A stretch of 64,000 nucleotides of DNA from Natronospirillum operosum (GCF_004768465.1 NZ_SRMF01000003.1:124001-188000); one strand, 5' to 3'. Shown: positions 18,094 through 27,560, numbered from the stretch's first letter. The notes: generated by a model from the sequence alone, not told the origin. Program-made: numbers and translations.

Positions 18094-20520
18094 ATGCCAC
18101 CCCACGCAGGCCAGCCAGAGCGAACTGCTGCCGGTATGACCAGGCCCTTCTGGCTGTGGCCTGGCGCGCTGAATTCCCGTGACGGCCTACTGCTCGTGCT
18201 GCTGGGTATGGCGGCATTTGTCGGCAACTACTTCCCGCTGCCGCTGATGTTCGGTGTCGACCTGCTGCTGGGTACGGTGTTCGTGTTCTTCCTGCTGTTG
18301 CGCTACCGGCTGCTGGTGGCGCTGCTGGTCAGCCTACCGGCTTTTGCTGCCACCTGGATGATCTGGCATCACCCCTGGACCGCCTTCCTGATGGTGGTCG
18401 AGCTGGTTCTGCTCGGGGCGCTGCTGGCCCGCTTTCCCCGGCGCGAGCCACCCCTGCTGGTGGCACTGCTGTGGGTGCCCTGGTTGACGGCCATTACCCT
18501 GCTGTACTACTACTTTCAGATGCGGCTGCCATGGCCGGACGCCACCCTGCTGGCCTTCAAGCAGGGCATCAACTCGATCATCGCCATGGCGCTGGCAGTA
18601 ATGCTGAATATCGCTTTGCCGCGCACAGATCGGCGTGGCAACCGGGCGCGGCTGGGAGCGCATGAAGTGATCTACTACCTGCCGTCCATGCTGGCGGCCC
18701 TGATCATGGTGATCGTGCTGGTGGTGCTCAGTCAGACCCAGATGAACAACCTGCGCCAGGACTTTGAAGATCGGCTGGTGCAGAGTCGCGATACCCTGGT
18801 TGACCAGACCCGAGTGGCCCTGCAGCAACTGGAGCAGGACATGGAGCACATCGAGAGTCAGTGCTTCTCGGCTGACCGACCCCCGGACAGCTCTGCCGGA
18901 TGTGTGCAGATACTCCTGCCCTTTTCTCTCTGGGACCAGGTCTATGTACTGACCCGGGGCGATATCTGGCAAATGTTTGATCGCACTGGCATGGCCTTGC
19001 GGCCGATGACGGATCTGGGCGATCGGCTGGATAAGTTGCATCAGCGCGCAGATCTGACTGCCGGCTTCAGGCTTAATGGATCAGACCTCCACTACTTTGT
19101 GCCGCACTCCGAATCTCCGGATGTCTGGGTGGGTGGCGCGGTGCGGCTCACCGAATATGCCGCGCAGATCTGGTTCACCGGCCGCGACGGTGCACAGCGT
19201 CAGACCTGGTACCATGAAGGCGCACCTGTGGTGACATCGGGGCAGGCCCTTTCGACTTGGCTGCAGGAGGACGACTACCAGCGGGTTGCCGATGCGGTAG
19301 AGGTGGTGCATCTGGTGCCGGAACGACCCTGGAGCAACAAGCTGCAACGCTGGGCTGAATCGGTCTACGTACTGGAAGCAGACCTCGCCGATCTCGGGTT
19401 GTCGTTACCCGGCCGGGTGCGCTTCGAACTCAACCCGCGCCAGGAACAGCTATACCTGTATCGACTGTACGCATTGATTCTTGGCATTGCGTTGGCGTTC
19501 TTGCTGCTGGTGCAATTGATCAGCCTGGTGATTGCCCGCTGGCTGGTATCACCGGTCACCCGCCTGATGAACATCGCTCAGGAAGTGCCGCAGCGCATCA
19601 GTCAGGCACCGGCCAACTGGCCTTGGCCGCCCCCGCCGCCGGTGCGTGAAATCGAGACCCTGCAGCAAAGTCTGCGCGCCATGAGCGAGTTGCTGCACGA
19701 GCAGTACCTGCGCGATCAGGATCGGCAGAGCGAGCTGGAGCAGGAGGTAGCCGCCGCGCGCGCTCAGGTGAAAGCGCAGGAGGAGGTGCTGGCCCATCAG
19801 GCCCGACGGGCGGCCATGGGGGAAATGGTATCCAACATTGCGCACCAGTGGCGGCAGCCGCTGAACAGTCTGCGCCTGCTGCAGACCAACCTGCGCGAAG
19901 CCTATGAGGGTGGCGAGCTGACGCCGGAGATGCTGTATCAAAACCTCGACAAGAGCGAGCAACTGATTCAGAACATGAATCAGACCGTACGTGATTTTCT
20001 GACCTTCTTCCGGCCCGACAAGGCGGCTGAGCCGTTCCGGCTGAGGCCGGTTGTGCAGGATGCCATGCAGATCATGCGTGGCACGCTGGATGACTGCCCG
20101 CTTGAACTGACAGCCGTGCTCGAATCGGACGTGCAGGTCAAAGGCTATCCCAATGAGCTGATTCAGGTGCTGCTGGTGCTGATGCAGAACAGCCGGGAAA
20201 TCATCGAGCATCGGCAGGTGGTACCGGGGCATATTGATCTGCATCTGACCGCAGACGAGCAGTTTGGTCGGGTTATGGTGACAGACAATGGCGGCGGGGT
20301 GCCGGTGGACATACTGGATCATCTGTTTGACCCCTATTTTACCACGCGCAGTGACGGTACTGGCATTGGTCTCTACATGGCGCGCAGCATTGTAGAGGGG
20401 CAGATGCAGGGCCATATCCGGGTTGAGAACCTGGGGCCTCCGGAGCGCCCCGACGGCGCTCGGTTCACCATCAGTCTGCCGCTCTGGCAGCCCCCGGAGC
20501 AGCCACACAGGACAGGTTAG
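18094..20520 (+). CDS. Membrane sensor histidine kinase (HxWxQP type)
   Basis: 808 aa. About six N-terminal membrane helices (residues 30-220) are followed by an extracytoplasmic region to about 450, another membrane helix at about 457-480, a HAMP-like linker and a coiled coil. The HisKA-like helix has H584 in IAHQWRQPLNSL, and the HATPase has N box QNSREI, G1 DNGGGVP and G2 GTGIGLYMA. The HQWRQPL form of the phospho-His box marks a distinct kinase subfamily shared with the kinase at 21.8 kb. It converges with and overlaps the receiver-PAS gene by 4 nt; that gene may encode its partner. Confidence 0.88.
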   Translation: MPPHAGQPERTAAGMTRPFWLWPGALNSRDGLLLVLLGMAAFVGNYFPLPLMFGVDLLLGTVFVFFLLLRYRLLVALLVSLPAFAATWMIWHHPWTAFLMVVELVLLGALLARFPRREPPLLVALLWVPWLTAITLLYYYFQMRLPWPDATLLAFKQGINSIIAMALAVMLNIALPRTDRRGNRARLGAHEVIYYLPSMLAALIMVIVLVVLSQTQMNNLRQDFEDRLVQSRDTLVDQTRVALQQLEQDMEHIESQCFSADRPPDSSAGCVQILLPFSLWDQVYVLTRGDIWQMFDRTGMALRPMTDLGDRLDKLHQRADLTAGFRLNGSDLHYFVPHSESPDVWVGGAVRLTEYAAQIWFTGRDGAQRQTWYHEGAPVVTSGQALSTWLQEDDYQRVADAVEVVHLVPERPWSNKLQRWAESVYVLEADLADLGLSLPGRVRFELNPRQEQLYLYRLYALILGIALAFLLLVQLISLVIARWLVSPVTRLMNIAQEVPQRISQAPANWPWPPPPPVREIETLQQSLRAMSELLHEQYLRDQDRQSELEQEVAAARAQVKAQEEVLAHQARRAAMGEMVSNIAHQWRQPLNSLRLLQTNLREAYEGGELTPEMLYQNLDKSEQLIQNMNQTVRDFLTFFRPDKAAEPFRLRPVVQDAMQIMRGTLDDCPLELTAVLESDVQVKGYPNELIQVLLVLMQNSREIIEHRQVVPGHIDLHLTADEQFGRVMVTDNGGGVPVDILDHLFDPYFTTRSDGTGIGLYMARSIVEGQMQGHIRVENLGPPERPDGARFTISLPLWQPPEQPHRTG

Positions 20521-21416
20521 CGCTCCAGCATGCCTTCGAGCGCATCGATGGTGATTTCCAGAGCGTCAACCACGGAGTCCTGCTCTTCGATATTGTCCAG
20601 GCGCTCACGGGCGTCCCGCGTCACCATCAGACCGCAGCGCTGATCTTCCGTGTTGAACTGCCCTATGGTCATTTCCACCGGGAACATGGTGCCGTCACTG
20701 TGTCGGTGACGCACGATCATGGGTTCCTGCAGGCTGGCCGTGTCGGCAATCAACTGGCGCAACTGGGTGCCATGCACATTGTCGAACAGGATGTCGATAT
20801 TCTGCCCGCTGATGTCTTCGGCACTGTGGCTGTACAAAGTCTGATGGCGACGGTTTATTTCCAGAATATTCAGCGACTCCCAGTCAAAGACGCAGAAGGC
20901 ATCCATGGCGGTCCAGAAGATGGCCCGATAGCGTGCCTCATTGGCCTCCAGAGTTCTTTGTGCCTGCGCCAGCGCATGGCAGGCATGGAGGTGGGCACCG
21001 ATTTTCAGCAGGGCACGGTTCATCTGCCGGGTATCGACCGGCTTGACCACGAACTCGTCGACCCCGATCTCGATCGCCTTGAGCAGAAATTCGGTTTCCT
21101 CGTGCGCGGTCGTGACCATGATGGGTATGTCACCCCAGCGCTCACGCAGATGCCCGGTCATCGTCAGACCGTCCATGGCCGGCATGCGCACATCAGTGAT
21201 CACCAGGTCCGGGGTCCGGCCCTGCTCGAACAGTCGCAGGCCCTCGGCACCGTCCTGTGCCACCAGAACCTCGCCAAAACGGCGCTGCAGAAACAGAGTC
21301 AGTTGCTCGCGGATATCCGCATTGTCCTCCACATAGAGTACCGACAGCGTGCGCAGAAACTGCCTGAGTACATCATCTTCCGGGGTCGCCGGTGTATTCG
21401 ACAAAGAAATATCCAT
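20517..21416 (-). CDS. Response regulator with PAS domain
   Basis: 299 aa: receiver with phosphoacceptor D75 (LVITDVRMPAMDG), Thr/Ala switch in VTTAHEE and Lys in FVVKPVD, then a coiled linker and a PAS domain at about 140-260 (YRAIFWTAMDAFCVFDWESL). It ends in a short helical tail without a DNA-binding domain or enzyme. I chose ATG 21416, where the receiver-family N-terminus begins, over a start at 21518. It lies between two HxWxQP kinases and is divergent from the second, so it may serve as their shared receiver. Confidence 0.85.
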   Translation of the reverse strand: MDISLSNTPATPEDDVLRQFLRTLSVLYVEDNADIREQLTLFLQRRFGEVLVAQDGAEGLRLFEQGRTPDLVITDVRMPAMDGLTMTGHLRERWGDIPIMVTTAHEETEFLLKAIEIGVDEFVVKPVDTRQMNRALLKIGAHLHACHALAQAQRTLEANEARYRAIFWTAMDAFCVFDWESLNILEINRRHQTLYSHSAEDISGQNIDILFDNVHGTQLRQLIADTASLQEPMIVRHRHSDGTMFPVEMTIGQFNTEDQRCGLMVTRDARERLDNIEEQDSVVDALEITIDALEGMLER

Positions 21417-21776
21417 CACTATCCGCAAAGTGCCATGGCTGAGGTGGGTTGAATTAGCGCCTCTGGTAAAATGACTGTAGTCATTTGAGCCGCTGTTTAC
21501 CAGTTGTCTGAGGGCCATTTGCGGGTGCAGCAGTGACTGGGCAGCTTTGTGACAGAACCGCTGCTAAAACTGTGACAGTGATCAGTTCTGGTATCACGTG
21601 CGTACCCTGTCTTGTGTGGAACGGTTGCGTCTGACGACGCGGCTGTCTGAACGGTTGAACAGGTGTTGGAGTCGACCTCTGCCATTAGGGACATTAGCCA
21701 AGTGCGATGCGGACCAGGGCGCGAGGTCTTGTTGGTGCTGACCTGTCAGCACGACCACGTAGGGGTAGTAGTCAGC
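21417..21776. promoter_or_regulatory. Divergent intergenic region between receiver-PAS and kinase genes
   Basis: About 360 nt without a supported gene. It holds a perfect 8-bp palindrome, AAATGACT-GT-AGTCATTT, at 21469-21486, 53 nt upstream of the receiver-PAS start. It also holds two TGTGACAG direct repeats (21548-21555 and 21571-21578, 23 nt apart) and two GAACGGTTG repeats (21619-21627 and 21649-21657). These look like operator sites for one or more regulators. The right-hand end could be coding if the kinase starts at GTG 21663. Confidence 0.5.
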
Positions 21777-22973
21777 GTGAATGATCAACATTGTCCGGGC
21801 CGCCGGGAACCCGACACCATCAGCGCAGACGGGGCCGGTAGCCTGAACGAGGCTCTGTACCGCTCACAGCGAGAGATTGAAAAGTCGAATCAGCGCTTTG
21901 AGCGCCTGTTTGATACACAGCCGTCCCCACTGCTGGTATTGAATGAAAGAGGCATTGTGCTGGCTTCCAACCGGTCCGCACATGACCTGTTCGGACTCAC
22001 CGGGGAGCAATTCTCCGGGCGTTCTTTCGCCGACCTGGTAGCGCCGCAACATCAGGCCCTGCTTGCAGAACTGCTGGCGGTGCTGCCGGGTCAGGCCGAA
22101 GCCGAAACCGGGTTGGTGGAGGTGACGCTTGCTGATGGCAGTCCGGAGGGCCTGCACTGCAAGCTGGGTCTGGCCAGGCAGCCGGCTCTGGAGACAGGCT
22201 TCGGGGCCGCGCATGAATATGAAGTCATCGTCCACATTGTCGATATCACACAGCAGCGTGAAGCTACCCGGTTGCTTGTTGCGCAGGCCCGCCGGGCCGC
22301 CATGGGGGATATGCTGGGTAATATCACGCATCAGTGGAAGCAGCCACTCGACGCTCTGGGCCTGAGCCTGGGTAATCTCGAAGATGCCCTGATTCATGAA
22401 GAGCTCGGTCCGGAGGGTGTCGGCAAGCATGTCGACAAGGCGCGCCAATTGATGGCCCAGATGAACCAGACCATACAGGACTTTGTCCGCTTCTTTCATC
22501 CTGACAAGGCGGTGGAACAGTTTTCGGCAGCGCAGATGGCTCACAATGCGCTGGACCTGCTGTCAACATCACTGCAGCGCTACGGCATTGCCTGTGAGGA
22601 GGATCTGCCGGACGACTTGCCGCTGCTGACCGGACAGCCGACGGAGTTGATGCAGGTGGTGATGATTCTGCTGCAGAATGCTGAAGAGGCTTTGCGTGCG
22701 CGAGCGCCAGCGGAGCCCTGGCTGGCTGTGCGCTGTTGGGTCGAGGACCAGCAACTGCTGCTGGCGGTATCCGATAATGCGGGCGGCGTGGACGAGACCG
22801 TGCAACAGCAGATGTTTGAACCCTACTTTTCCACCAAGCAGGAGGGGTCGGGCATCGGGCTCTATCTGGCGCGGTTGATTGTCGAATCCAGCTTTGGCGG
22901 GCGCATCGGTTGTCGCAACACGGAGCATGGTGCCGAGTTTCGCCTTGAACTGCCGATCCGACGCGACCCCTGA
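21777..22973 (+). CDS. PAS sensor histidine kinase (HxWxQP type)
   Basis: A 398-aa soluble kinase: PAS domain at about residues 30-150 (FERLFDTQPSPLLVLNERG), HisKA-like helix with H185 in ITHQWKQPLDAL, and HATPase with N box QNAEEAL, G1 DNAGGVD and G2 GSGIGLYLA. Its kinase half closely resembles that of the larger membrane kinase at 18.1-20.5 kb, suggesting duplication. The start is uncertain: GTG 21777 fits the domain boundary and has AGGGG about 12 nt upstream, while GTG 21663 would add 38 unremarkable residues. Confidence 0.83.
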   Translation: MNDQHCPGRREPDTISADGAGSLNEALYRSQREIEKSNQRFERLFDTQPSPLLVLNERGIVLASNRSAHDLFGLTGEQFSGRSFADLVAPQHQALLAELLAVLPGQAEAETGLVEVTLADGSPEGLHCKLGLARQPALETGFGAAHEYEVIVHIVDITQQREATRLLVAQARRAAMGDMLGNITHQWKQPLDALGLSLGNLEDALIHEELGPEGVGKHVDKARQLMAQMNQTIQDFVRFFHPDKAVEQFSAAQMAHNALDLLSTSLQRYGIACEEDLPDDLPLLTGQPTELMQVVMILLQNAEEALRARAPAEPWLAVRCWVEDQQLLLAVSDNAGGVDETVQQQMFEPYFSTKQEGSGIGLYLARLIVESSFGGRIGCRNTEHGAEFRLELPIRRDP

Positions 22974-22999
22974 TGCCACCGGGCAGATGCGACCTTGGT

Positions 23000-23899
23000 T
23001 CAGGTCGGATGCGTGGTTGCTTCGGCAGCCAGTCGGGCGCGCCGGCGAGACAGATGCGCCCGCCGTTCGCGCAGGCTGAGCAGGAACAGCGGGCCGACAA
23101 TCATGACTGCCCCGGCGACAAACCACAGGTCCGGTACTTCGGCAAACAGCACCCAGCCCAGCAGCACAGCCCAGATCAGGCCGGTGTACTCTGCACTGGT
23201 TACCTGATTGGCATCGACATGCCGGTACGCCAGTATCACCGTCATGTTGTAGCCCAGGATGAAAAAGGACGACCCCAGTGCGGTGGGCAGCATGCTCCAG
23301 TCCCAGGCCGCACCTTCCCACAGGAACAGCAGCGCGGCGCCGGGCAGGGCGATGACATGAATCAGCAGCATGGTATGGATCAGGTGCTGATGCCGGGGCA
23401 GTTTGCGCACCAGCAGAGCGCTTATGGCCAGGCTCAGCGCCGTCACCAGTGCGGTCAGGCTTTCCCAGTTCAGGGCCATCGGGCGCAGCATCACCACAAT
23501 GCCGAGAAACCCGCTGATCACCGCCAGCAGGCTCAGGCGGGTCAGCTTTTCCCCGTAGAACACCACCGCCAGTACCATGACCAGCACCGGGGCGGCATAG
23601 AACAGCGCATTGGCCGTGGCCAGCGGCAGGGTGTTCAGCGCAATCACCATGCAGGTGATGCCGACCAGGCCCAGATGGGCCCGAATGGCATGGATGGCAA
23701 AACCGGCCAGCGGCTGGGTGAAATCCACAAAGCGAAGCAGCGGCAGCAGCATGAGCAGGGTGCAGGCCTTGCGCATGAAGACAAACTGAAATACGGGTAT
23801 ATCACCTCCCTGAGCCTTGATCAGGGTGTCGGAGAGCAGCGCCAGAAAGTTGCCCAGAACCAGCAGTATGATGGCGCCGTGCACGGTGCGTCCTGACAT
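23000..23899 (-). CDS. DMT-superfamily transporter, EamA family
   Basis: A 299-aa inner-membrane protein with ten predicted helices in two EamA repeats, such as the RhaT/YdcZ-like metabolite exporters. It begins MSGRTVHGAIILLVLGNFLA and ends with a basic tail. The start is secure: AGGAGG precedes ATG 23899 by 8 nt. It is divergent from a LysR gene across 113 nt and is the likely target of that regulator. The substrate cannot be predicted. Confidence 0.85.
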   Translation of the reverse strand: MSGRTVHGAIILLVLGNFLALLSDTLIKAQGGDIPVFQFVFMRKACTLLMLLPLLRFVDFTQPLAGFAIHAIRAHLGLVGITCMVIALNTLPLATANALFYAAPVLVMVLAVVFYGEKLTRLSLLAVISGFLGIVVMLRPMALNWESLTALVTALSLAISALLVRKLPRHQHLIHTMLLIHVIALPGAALLFLWEGAAWDWSMLPTALGSSFFILGYNMTVILAYRHVDANQVTSAEYTGLIWAVLLGWVLFAEVPDLWFVAGAVMIVGPLFLLSLRERRAHLSRRRARLAAEATTHPT

Positions 23900-23970
23900 G
23901 AGTGCAGCCTCCTTCTGTGCGCGTTGAGTTCAGTTCGAAGGCTGGATGCTAACGAGCCTCAGGTATGATG

Positions 23971-24013
23971 TATAATGATGTTTTTTAAATAGATATTAGT
24001 TAATTAGATATTA
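23971..24013 (+). promoter_or_regulatory. Promoter and direct repeats in front of the LysR gene
   Basis: TATAAT at 23971-23976 could be the -10 box of the LysR gene. Two copies of TAGATATTA (23990-23998 and 24005-24013), 15 nt apart, end at the A of the start codon. There is no Shine-Dalgarno sequence. The AT-rich repeats are probable autoregulatory LysR sites that would block the LysR promoter or its ribosome access. Confidence 0.45.
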
Positions 24014-24981
24014 TGTCGAACCGCTTGCCGCCGCTGCGCGCCCTGACCTGTTTCGAGGCAGTAGCACGCCTGAACAGCTTCTCGCGCGCCGCCCAGTCGC
24101 TCAACATTACCCAGAGTGCGGTCAGTCATCAGATCCGCCAGTTGGAAGACCATCTGGGTGAGGCGCTGTTCATCCGCCATGGTCGATATCTCAGTCTGAC
24201 CGAGGACGGGCGTCAGTACTATGAAGACATCGCCGCGGCTCTGAGCGATATCCAGCGTGCCACTGATCGCATGCAGGGCCGGGAAGACCGCAAGTTGCGC
24301 CTGGCGCTCTACAGTTCCTTTGCCGTGCGCTGGCTGATTCCGCGCCTGCATCGCCTGCAGGATGCACACCCGGAAATCGAGCTGAGTCTCGAGATGACTC
24401 CGGAATCGCCCACCCTGTCGGACCGCATTGGCGACTGCTTTATTACCCTGGTCGAGCGCCAGCGTGGCTATACCATGGAGCGTCTGTATGCAGAACGCCT
24501 GTTTGCCATCTGCAGCCGACGGCTCTGGGGTCGGGTGGTTGTGGATCTGTGCGCGGCAGGTCTCGCCGGCCCTGGTGCAACTCCGACCGCCCTGAATCCG
24601 GACTGGCTGCAGCGGTATACGCTGCTGTCGGCGCAGAGCCTGTTCGGCGCACCCAATGAAGACTGGCGCCGCTGGCTTGGGGCCGCAGACTGCGCCCTGC
24701 GCGCCGAGACGCGGGTGCAGCATTTCAGTCACATTCTGCTGGCGTTGGAGGCGGCCCGTCACCATCAGGGTTTCGCTCTGGCCAATGACTACATGTACAG
24801 CGAACCGGAAGATCCCGATCTGGTGCGTCTGCCCTGCCATACCCTGCTCACCGGTGACTGCTTCTATTTCGGCTACAAGACCAGCCGGCGCAATGAGCCG
24901 GCCATACGGACACTGCGCAATTGGCTGCAGCAGGAAGCGCGGAATTCGGGGCTGCTCGGAGTGCAGCAGCCGATTGACTAG
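24013..24981 (+). CDS. LysR-family transcriptional regulator (GcvA-like)
   Basis: 322 aa. The N-terminal winged helix-turn-helix (RAAQSLNITQSAVSHQIRQL) follows the GcvA-subgroup opening LPPLRALTCFEAVARLNSFS, and a periplasmic-binding-protein-like effector domain occupies about residues 95-305. It is divergent from the DMT transporter gene, which it probably controls. The start codon lacks a clear ribosome site and lies within an AT-rich repeat. The 3' end overlaps the convergent nuclease gene by 4 nt. Confidence 0.9.
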   Translation: MSNRLPPLRALTCFEAVARLNSFSRAAQSLNITQSAVSHQIRQLEDHLGEALFIRHGRYLSLTEDGRQYYEDIAAALSDIQRATDRMQGREDRKLRLALYSSFAVRWLIPRLHRLQDAHPEIELSLEMTPESPTLSDRIGDCFITLVERQRGYTMERLYAERLFAICSRRLWGRVVVDLCAAGLAGPGATPTALNPDWLQRYTLLSAQSLFGAPNEDWRRWLGAADCALRAETRVQHFSHILLALEAARHHQGFALANDYMYSEPEDPDLVRLPCHTLLTGDCFYFGYKTSRRNEPAIRTLRNWLQQEARNSGLLGVQQPID

Positions 24982-26333
24982 AGACTGCGCAAAAACTCGC
25001 CCTGCAGGCCCAGCCGGCCAACCGGTGCGGCGTCCCGACGAATGCCGGGTATCGGCGCTATGAAGAACAGGTCACCGTTGCGACCGCGCAGTTGCCGGGG
25101 TACGCCACTGGTGCGCGCAATCTCCGCATTGGCTTCGATATGCTCCGCTTCGCCGTGCACGGGTATGGCGATCTCGGGCAGTATCCAGCCATACATGGCC
25201 TGCAGCTCCTCTGCGGCCGGATGCCCGGAGGCATGGATGGGTACCGCATGGGCCTCGTCGGTAATGACCTCGATATCACGCGCTTGCAAGGCCTGGATCA
25301 GCCGGCCCACCTCGACTTCATTGCCCGGAATAATACGGGCGCTGAATACTACCCTGTCCCCGGCGTCCAGCGACAGGTGCGGGTGGCGGTCGCGGGCCAG
25401 CCGGGACAGTGCCGCCCGCGGCTCGCCCTGACTGCCGGTGGCTATGGCCAGTACGGCAGCGCGCGGAAAGTAGGCCAGGTCATGCGGCGGCACCAGAATC
25501 ACCTCTTCCGGCCACAGGCCGGTGACGCGGGCCGCAGACACCATGTTGTTGAGTGACCGCCCGAGCAGGCACAGATGGCGGCCGGTTTCCCGGGCCACCC
25601 GGGCCAGGGTTACCAGGCGCGCCAGATTGCTGGCAAACGCAGTCACCACCACCCGCCCGGTGGCCGAGGCCACGACGTCCTGCAGCCCGGCCACGAGCGC
25701 CAGTTCCGACACCGAATGCCCGGGCACGACCGCATTGGTGGAATCACAGACCATGGCCGTGACGGCCTCTGCGCCCAACTGCCGATAGCGCTCCGGGTCA
25801 TAGGCGTCACCCAGTACCGGGTTCGGGTCGAGTTTCCAGTCTGCCGTATGAAAGACGCTGCCGGCCGGCGTGCGGATCATCAGCGCACTGGGTTCGGGAA
25901 TAGAATGCGTCAGGTCCACCCACTCCACATCAAAGACCCCGATATGTCGGCGTTCGCTGCGCGGTACTATGATGATGGGCACCAGACCGTCCATGCCGAC
26001 CTCGCCGAGCTTGCGGCGCAGTATTTCGGCAGAAAAGGGTGTGGTATAGACCGGGCAGCGCAGCCGGGTCCAGAGGTGCGCGACCGCACCGATATGGTCT
26101 TCGTGGGCATGAGTGATGACCAGACCGGCCAGATCCTGCTGGCGCTCCTCGATAAAACGCGGGTCGGCCATCTGCACATGGGGCTCGGTGGGCGGCGCAT
26201 CTGGCGCCGCAAAGGTGACGCCACAATCGACCATCAGCCACTGGCCGTCATGACCATAGAGATTCATGTTCATCCCGATCTCGCCGCAGCCACCCAGCGG
26301 CAGAAACCAGAGATCGGATGAAGTGGGGGTCAT
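24978..26333 (-). CDS. Ribonuclease-J-like metallo-beta-lactamase/beta-CASP hydrolase
   Basis: 451 aa. The MBL metal motif is HAHEDHIGAV near residue 74, and the later domain has the beta-CASP pattern (ATGSQGEPRAALSRLA, FSARIIPGNE and HASGHPAAEEL). These match RNase J family enzymes, which degrade or mature RNA in many bacteria but are uncommon in gammaproteobacteria, where RNase E dominates. It is shorter than canonical RNase J (about 555 aa) and lacks most of the C-terminal domain. I use ATG 26333, with GAGG upstream, over TTG 26357. Confidence 0.82.
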   Translation of the reverse strand: MTPTSSDLWFLPLGGCGEIGMNMNLYGHDGQWLMVDCGVTFAAPDAPPTEPHVQMADPRFIEERQQDLAGLVITHAHEDHIGAVAHLWTRLRCPVYTTPFSAEILRRKLGEVGMDGLVPIIIVPRSERRHIGVFDVEWVDLTHSIPEPSALMIRTPAGSVFHTADWKLDPNPVLGDAYDPERYRQLGAEAVTAMVCDSTNAVVPGHSVSELALVAGLQDVVASATGRVVVTAFASNLARLVTLARVARETGRHLCLLGRSLNNMVSAARVTGLWPEEVILVPPHDLAYFPRAAVLAIATGSQGEPRAALSRLARDRHPHLSLDAGDRVVFSARIIPGNEVEVGRLIQALQARDIEVITDEAHAVPIHASGHPAAEELQAMYGWILPEIAIPVHGEAEHIEANAEIARTSGVPRQLRGRNGDLFFIAPIPGIRRDAAPVGRLGLQGEFLRSL

Positions 26334-26485
26334 CAGGGGCCTCGGGACAGAAATCAATCGGGGAGTCTAACAGGCTTTGCCGCGGGCAGACAGGTACAGG
26401 CCGGGAGCGCGAGTTGACAGTACACGGTTGACAGTCGACTGAGTATTGTCCGATGCCAGCCTTGCTGTCATCTGTCTTCTGTCGA

Positions 26486-27208
26486 CTAAAGGACCAGCCC
26501 CACCACCACCGGCACCAGCACGGAGCTGAACACCCCGGTCAGCGCCATGGCCAGACCGGCAAAAGCGCCGGCCATGGCACTCATCTGGAAGGCCCAGGCG
26601 GTACCGAAACCGTGCGCCGCCAGGCCCAGCGTGAAGCCCTGCACGGCGGGGTCCTGCTGGCCCAGCAGCCGAAACACCAGTGGCGCCAGTTGGCAGCCGA
26701 TAACGCCGGTCACCAATACCAGCCCTGCCGCCAGCGAGGGCTGGCCACCGATCTGCTCGGCAATGCCGAGGGCAATAGGTGAGGTGACCGACTTGGGCGC
26801 GATGGCGCGCACCAGTTCCTCCGAGCCGCCCAGCAGCAGCGTGATGCCGACGGCACTGCTGGCGGCTACCAGGGTGCCGGTCAGACAGGCACCGACGACA
26901 GGCAGCAACAGCCGGCGGATCAGCGGCAACTGATCATAGACGGGTACAGCCAGCGCTACCGTGGCCGGTCCGAGCAGGAAATGGATGAACTGGGCGCCGT
27001 CAAAATAGGTGTCATAGTCGGTGTCGGTGAGCAGCAGCAGACCAATCAGCAAGGCCATGGTGACCACCACCGGGTGCAGCAGCGGTGTGCCGCCGGCCTT
27101 GCGGCTGATCCACTGGGCACAGAGGAAGGTGGCCAGCGTCAGCACCAGCCACAGCAGGGGTTCGGAGGCGAAGTAGACCCAGAAACTGCTGATGGCAATC
27201 TCATCCAT
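26486..27208 (-). CDS. lrgB: LrgB-family membrane protein
   Basis: A 240-aa integral membrane protein of the LrgB/CidB family, with the conserved segments LGPATVALAVPVYDQ, APKSVTSPIALGIAE and LAAHGFGTAWAFQ. LrgAB/CidAB pairs are implicated in murein hydrolase control and in export of pyruvate or glycolate-type metabolites. Start ATG 27208 has GGGGAG 8 nt upstream. It overlaps the lrgA stop by 8 nt, so the two are translationally coupled. Confidence 0.92.
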   Translation of the reverse strand: MDEIAISSFWVYFASEPLLWLVLTLATFLCAQWISRKAGGTPLLHPVVVTMALLIGLLLLTDTDYDTYFDGAQFIHFLLGPATVALAVPVYDQLPLIRRLLLPVVGACLTGTLVAASSAVGITLLLGGSEELVRAIAPKSVTSPIALGIAEQIGGQPSLAAGLVLVTGVIGCQLAPLVFRLLGQQDPAVQGFTLGLAAHGFGTAWAFQMSAMAGAFAGLAMALTGVFSSVLVPVVVGLVL

Positions 27209-27560
27209 CGCGTGTCTCCCCGGAAGACGACGGATGCAGTGCCTTGAATACCAGCGCGGTGACGAACAGGGCCACAAAGGTACTGCTGATCAGCGTCAAC
27301 AGGATCACCAGCCATTCCTGGGCAATCAGGCCGAAGTGCTGAATCAGGCCCACGCCAGCCGGTACAAACAGCAGCGAAAGGTGGCGAATCAGGCCTTCTG
27401 CCGGCACTCGCAGTGCCCTGGGTACCGAACCGTACAGAAGCAGACCCACAAACAGGATCAGCATGCCCGCCACCGGCCCGGGTATCGGCAGGCCCAGCGT
27501 CATCATCAGCAACTCGCCGGTCAGTTGGCAGAGCAGCAGTATGAGAAATCCCAACAGCAT
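27201..27560 (-). CDS. lrgA: LrgA/CidA-family membrane protein
   Basis: A 119-aa small membrane protein with four predicted helices and the family motif LGLPIPGPVAGMLILF, followed by LSLLFVPAGVGLI. It is the holin-like partner of LrgB. Start ATG 27560 has only a weak ribosome site. No LytR/LysR regulator is adjacent, so control of this pair is unknown. Confidence 0.92.
   Translation of the reverse strand: MLLGFLILLLCQLTGELLMMTLGLPIPGPVAGMLILFVGLLLYGSVPRALRVPAEGLIRHLSLLFVPAGVGLIQHFGLIAQEWLVILLTLISSTFVALFVTALVFKALHPSSSGETRDG

Noticed and set aside
26413-26434. Two GTTGACAG copies in the gap between the nuclease and lrgB genes
   Set aside because: A short direct repeat with no palindrome and no clear promoter context; could be chance.
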